From: Lagopus muta
Lineage: Eukaryota; Chordata; Aves; Galliformes; Phasianidae
Assembly (NCBI RefSeq): GCF_023343835.1
Contig: NC_064437.1
Coordinates: 1,188,001-1,252,000 of the forward strand
Length of the DNA stretch: 64,000 nucleotides
Direction of reading: 5' to 3'
Positions 60,971 through 64,000 of the stretch are shown piece after piece (positions within the stretch are counted from its first letter, which is position 1; every line of letters starts with the position of its first letter). Position numbers and translations under genes: made by a program. The notes below the pieces were generated by a model, which worked only from the letters and a program-made list of their open reading frames with translations, ran no database searches and was not told where the DNA came from.

Positions 60971-61915
60971 TGTCATTAAAGGTGCTTTATTCTGTGCCTG
61001 CCTGCAGCCTAGCGCTTGAGCTTGACCATAGAAAACAACAACAACCAAATTTCAGGTTTCCAACATTCTATTTATAAATAATATACGCACGTAGTAAACA
61101 AAGTCATTAAATGTGTAACACATACTTCAAGCCTGTAATTAGAATACTTCAATAAATCATTAAAATTCTCAGCAGCCCATCTGACTTACTGTGTGCACAT
61201 GGTGCCTGCTTCTTTATTTCTGGTGAGGATCCCTTCTGTGCTGAGCCCTGAAGGCAGGTTTGCTCTGACTGGTTTTGCAGCAGGGCTGCAAAGTTCAATC
61301 CAGTTAGGGATCCTTCAGTGCCCCTGTGGGGCTGTAGCACCATTGTCAGTGGGGCTGAAAGGTGTGTCTGTATGAAGGCAGTAGTGAGGAATGCTGTCTG
61401 CTGGGTACTGAGCATGTTGGCTTGGCAAAAGATGCTCAGATGTCGCATTTCTGACCTGCTGTGTGCAGCTGGAGCGCAGTGCAACCATGACCTGGTCAGC
61501 TGCTGAGGTCTGACCTTACTGAAATACATCCTTGCTGTTCCTGGACGAGCAATATTTCGGATGATTTTTAGCTTGTCTGGTGGAGTTCAAACCAGCCTTG
61601 TGTTCAGGCAGGGGGGCAGGAACCTGTGGCAGCTCTGGCTCTCTGCAGGCAGCCTGAGCAATTAATCTCGAGAAGCCTGCTGACAGCCCCAGCAATTTGG
61701 ATTTTTGTCTTTAATTCTACCTTGAGCGTGCTCTGTGTGAAGAGCTGCTGCGCTGTAAAGTAAGGCATGACTTAGAACCTGGAAAGGTTTGTGAGTTGGG
61801 TTGTGTTACCTGAAGGTGTGACATGCAAGTTGCTGTCCTAGCTGCAACGAAACACACTGCAGTACTTGGTTAAAGTGCAAACATCCGGGCCAGGCTGATG
61901 TGCCACCCTGACAGC
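60970..61915 (-). other. IL12RB2: IL12RB2 3' UTR (extent inferred)
   Basis: The minus strand downstream of the stop holds AATAAA at 61218-61213 and at 60991-60986 (in cagaataaagcacc), with an AT-rich stretch at 61020-61190 between them. Either could be the end. Confidence 0.6.
60986..60991 (-). terminator. IL12RB2: Candidate IL12RB2 poly(A) signal AATAAA
   Basis: tttatt on the plus strand. A second canonical signal is at 61213-61218 (minus strand). Confidence 0.5.
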
Positions 61916-62428
61916 CTACCTTGTGAAAGAGCTGCAGTTCAGTCTCACCGTATCCAAATTCAGTTTCCCTCCATAGGAAAATTCTGGTGGCAAAAAAGTT
62001 GTTGGGAAGACAGAGATGGGATTATACTCAAGTTCAGGGTCGTCTTCAGTAGTGTCTGTGACCAGTGGTGAGATGGCTGAGGGCAGGTAGGCTGTAGCTC
62101 TGTCAGTGACTGTAGTAGCAATGTACTCAGAAACGGGTTGTGTTTGCTCTGTCACTTCCAGCACCATCTTCTTGTACAAGTCGGGAAGCTGATGCTCGTA
62201 ACCATCTCCATCTGTGGTGCTGGGTAGAGGCCTGTACTCCGACTCCTGCTTCTCAAAGCTGCTTTTCAGTTGCCAGTCACGATTGCTGCTGCTGCTGAAG
62301 ATGAGCCTGTCCTGGAAAACCTGGCAGTCTGTCTGCACAAAGCTTTCCTCTACTTCTGTTGTTTCAGGCTCTTCAAAGCTGCTGATGTTGTGTAAGAGCA
62401 GACTGGAAGGCACGCTCAGCTCACCCTG
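61916..62428 (-). CDS. IL12RB2: IL12RB2 last coding exon
   Basis: 171 codons with stop (TAG, 61918-61916). Acceptor gtgcccccccag, followed directly by CAG, so a NAGNAG choice could add or drop one Gln. Tyrosines occur in E-Y-R-P-L, G-Y-E-H, D-L-Y-K, E-Y-I-A, A-Y-L-P-S, E-Y-N-P and S-Y-G-G; D-L-Y-K and Y-L-P-S are those shared with human. Confidence 0.93.
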   Translation of the reverse strand, partial: QGELSVPSSLLLHNISSFEEPETTEVEESFVQTDCQVFQDRLIFSSSSNRDWQLKSSFEKQESEYRPLPSTTDGDGYEHQLPDLYKKMVLEVTEQTQPVSEYIATTVTDRATAYLPSAISPLVTDTTEDDPELEYNPISVFPTTFLPPEFSYGGKLNLDTVRLNCSSFTR

Positions 62429-62820
62429 CTGGGGGGGCACGCGTACAGCAGCGCTCATTAATCCTGCACTCGGTGCCTTGTGCCCTCCCACCCAGCCCCG
62501 AAATGCAGGCATCTCCACCACTGCTAAGCAGCAAATAGCCCTGCACACTTCTGCAGTCTGTGTGTGATGCACACTACGTGTAACACAATACAGAGCAGAG
62601 CTGCTTCCGTGCCAGAAAGTGCAGGACTTGCTCTGTTAAGAGGCAACTGATTCGCATAGCTCTGATGCTTTTTCTGCTGAAGATGATGGGGTTAGAAGGA
62701 AAAAAAAAGGTCTGATTTACCTTCCTAGACTTGTCGTTCTTAGCCCATGTAGCGTTAGCTGGATCTGGAATGGCTTTGTTGTACCACTGAGGTACAGCGG
62801 CAGAAAAGAGCAAGAGTAAT
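61916..62820 (-). CDS. IL12RB2: IL12RB2, interleukin-12 receptor beta-2, last two coding exons (partial)
   Basis: Two minus-strand exons, 62820-62721 and 62428-61916, encode most of the cytoplasmic tail of the signalling chain of the IL-12 receptor, which recruits JAK2/TYK2 and STAT4. The first carries the juxtamembrane Box 1 region: P-Q-W-Y-N-K-A-I-P-D-P-A-N-A-T-W-A-K-N; human, from memory, has REIPDPANSTCAKK. The second carries D-L-Y-K, the YLPS STAT4-docking tyrosine motif (62089-62078) and the terminus I-S-V-F-P-T-T-F-L-P-P-E-F-S-Y-G-G-K-L, then N-L-D-T-V-R-L-N-C-S-S-F. Human ends SVFPSSSLHPLTFSCGDKL, then TLDQLKMRCDSLML. Phases match (0 between the exons). Transmembrane and ectodomain exons must lie to the right, beyond 64 kb or unrecognised in 62.8-64 kb. 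Position next to SERBP1 in convergent orientation agrees with human synteny. IL23R is the nearest paralogue, but the YLPS motif and C-terminus favour IL12RB2. Confidence 0.93.
62721..62820 (-). CDS. IL12RB2: IL12RB2 penultimate coding exon (Box 1)
   Basis: 100 bases between acceptor ttccatccgcag and donor aggaag|gtaaat (minus strand). Encodes L-L-L-L-F-S-A-A-V-P-Q-W-Y and the I-P-D-P-A-N Box 1 proline motif used for JAK binding. Confidence 0.92.
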
Positions 62821-64000
62821 CTGCGGATGGAACAGGTGAAGTTAAAAGCACAAATGCCAATACCTGCGAGTTCTGCTGAGCTGGAATGTGCTGTTTGTGA
62901 GTGCAATTACTGAAGATTCTGCGTAATGAGTCTGCGTTGCTACAGAATAGCAGAAACTCGGGCTGGGTGGGACTGGCAGAGCCTGCCCAAGTTTCTGAGG
63001 ACGCAGCAATTTTGGCTGATTGGAGACTGCGCAGCATCGAGTTTCCACTTTTTCAAATGCTTTTGGCCAGGACTCCACTTATGAGCACATATTGTTGCCC
63101 ACTGGTCTGTAGTCTCCAGCGTGTTTGGTTTTGGCTGTTCCAGATGCTAATATTTCCAGGTGCAAAGCCAGCAGTGAGGTAACACTGAGCAAGTACTGAC
63201 TTAGCAAAAACCAGTGCAGCACAGCATCGTCCTGCAGCCAGCCCTCATTAGGTGTGCATGACTAACAGCAGAGCATGCTCAGCACAGCCATGAACTCAGC
63301 CCTGGAAAATCGGGTTGGGGATGTGTTTATGTTGCTTTAAAGAAAAAGGGCTTTTTGTCACAGGCTCTGACTTCCTTCTCAGGAAGTGACCAAGGTTTGT
63401 ACCAGCTTGGGTTCAGTGGAAGCTGGCCTTAAGATCTCTGTTACAAACTCATGATGTGAACTATAGCTATCTATAGCTATCTCGTAACACAGTGTGGTGT
63501 TGTTACCACTCTCATTATCCAAAACCTTTGTTCAAAACAATCCTCCCTGTTCCCCAAAATGTCTCCAGAGCTCGTTAATGTGCCCTCTAGCAAAACTCCC
63601 ACGTGTTACTGGAATGCAATGCATCGATCCACTCACAGTTTTCTTGCAGGACGCAGGGAGCAAATGCAGGCTGAGAGTATGAAGAAGCTGCAGGTGAGCA
63701 CAATAATCCAGTCCACTGCACCTGGAACAAGGAACGGACATTTTAACCTTGTTTTAATGAAGAAAAGTTTATTCTAGTTCAATCTGGACAGCACTCATAG
63801 CTTGAGCTTGTAAAGAATACCAGAAGTTTGAGGTTTTAAATCAGGGGTCTGAATGAAGCGCTGACATTTGAGCACAACAGTACTTTATAACGTTAGAATG
63901 TCTACAACTGTTGAGGTAGGCAGTGCATAATCCAAAATACATGATTGCTGACCTTCTAGAACTGAACCTCCCACTGACACAGGGCACAGATTTGTTTTTG
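62821..64000 (-). other. IL12RB2: IL12RB2 intron (partial)
   Basis: No transmembrane or fibronectin-type exon is recognisable on the minus strand here. An exon-like segment on the plus strand at 63650-63693 is described in the findings. A small direct repeat (ctatagctat twice) lies near 63462-63480. Confidence 0.6.

Overview
The window looks like avian nuclear DNA, most likely chicken or another galliform. It has widely spaced, intron-bearing genes with GT-AG splice sites, three strong CpG-island promoters, and many 3'-terminal fragments of the CR1 LINE, the dominant avian repeat. I recognised no retrovirus-like or LTR element, no SINE, no tRNA and no rRNA. From memory, the gene order WLS - GNG12 - GADD45A - SERBP1 - IL12RB2 with these relative orientations matches human 1p31.3. 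Chicken chromosome 8 is the likely location, but that is inference.

Layout. 1-1,800: last intron piece, final coding exon and 3' UTR of WLS (+). 1,800-12,290: gene-free DNA with CR1 copies. 12,290-30,880: GNG12 (+), with a CpG-island promoter and non-coding first exon, a 15.7-kb intron, two coding exons and an AT-rich 3' UTR. 30,880-32,830: short gap between convergent 3' ends. 32,830-34,400: GADD45A (-), four exons, with an octamer/CCAAT promoter and a periodic array of GT boxes upstream. 35,000-39,400: intergenic, ending in an AT-rich block with a palindrome and a duplicated GGAAGTATTCC motif. 39,400-57,390: SERBP1 (+), eight coding exons. 57,400-60,970: gap with two unexplained exon-like or ORF-like signals. 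60,970-64,000: 3' end of IL12RB2 (-), its last two coding exons.

The genes do not form one pathway; they are an old syntenic block. WLS escorts Wnt ligands. GNG12 is a G-protein gamma subunit. GADD45A is a stress and DNA-damage effector. SERBP1 is a ribosome- and mRNA-associated RGG protein. IL12RB2 is the STAT4-coupling IL-12 receptor chain.

The most interesting signals are in regulation and splicing. They are: a tandem alternative acceptor in SERBP1 that seems shared with mammals; a duplicated in-frame donor in SERBP1; a possible in-frame 48-nt cassette exon in SERBP1 intron 6; four GT boxes at 19-20-bp spacing beside GADD45A; and a ribosomal-protein-like SERBP1 promoter (ZNF143, ETS, YY1 and an oligopyrimidine run). 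I found no wholly new biological system. All reading was by eye; no alignment or database search was run.
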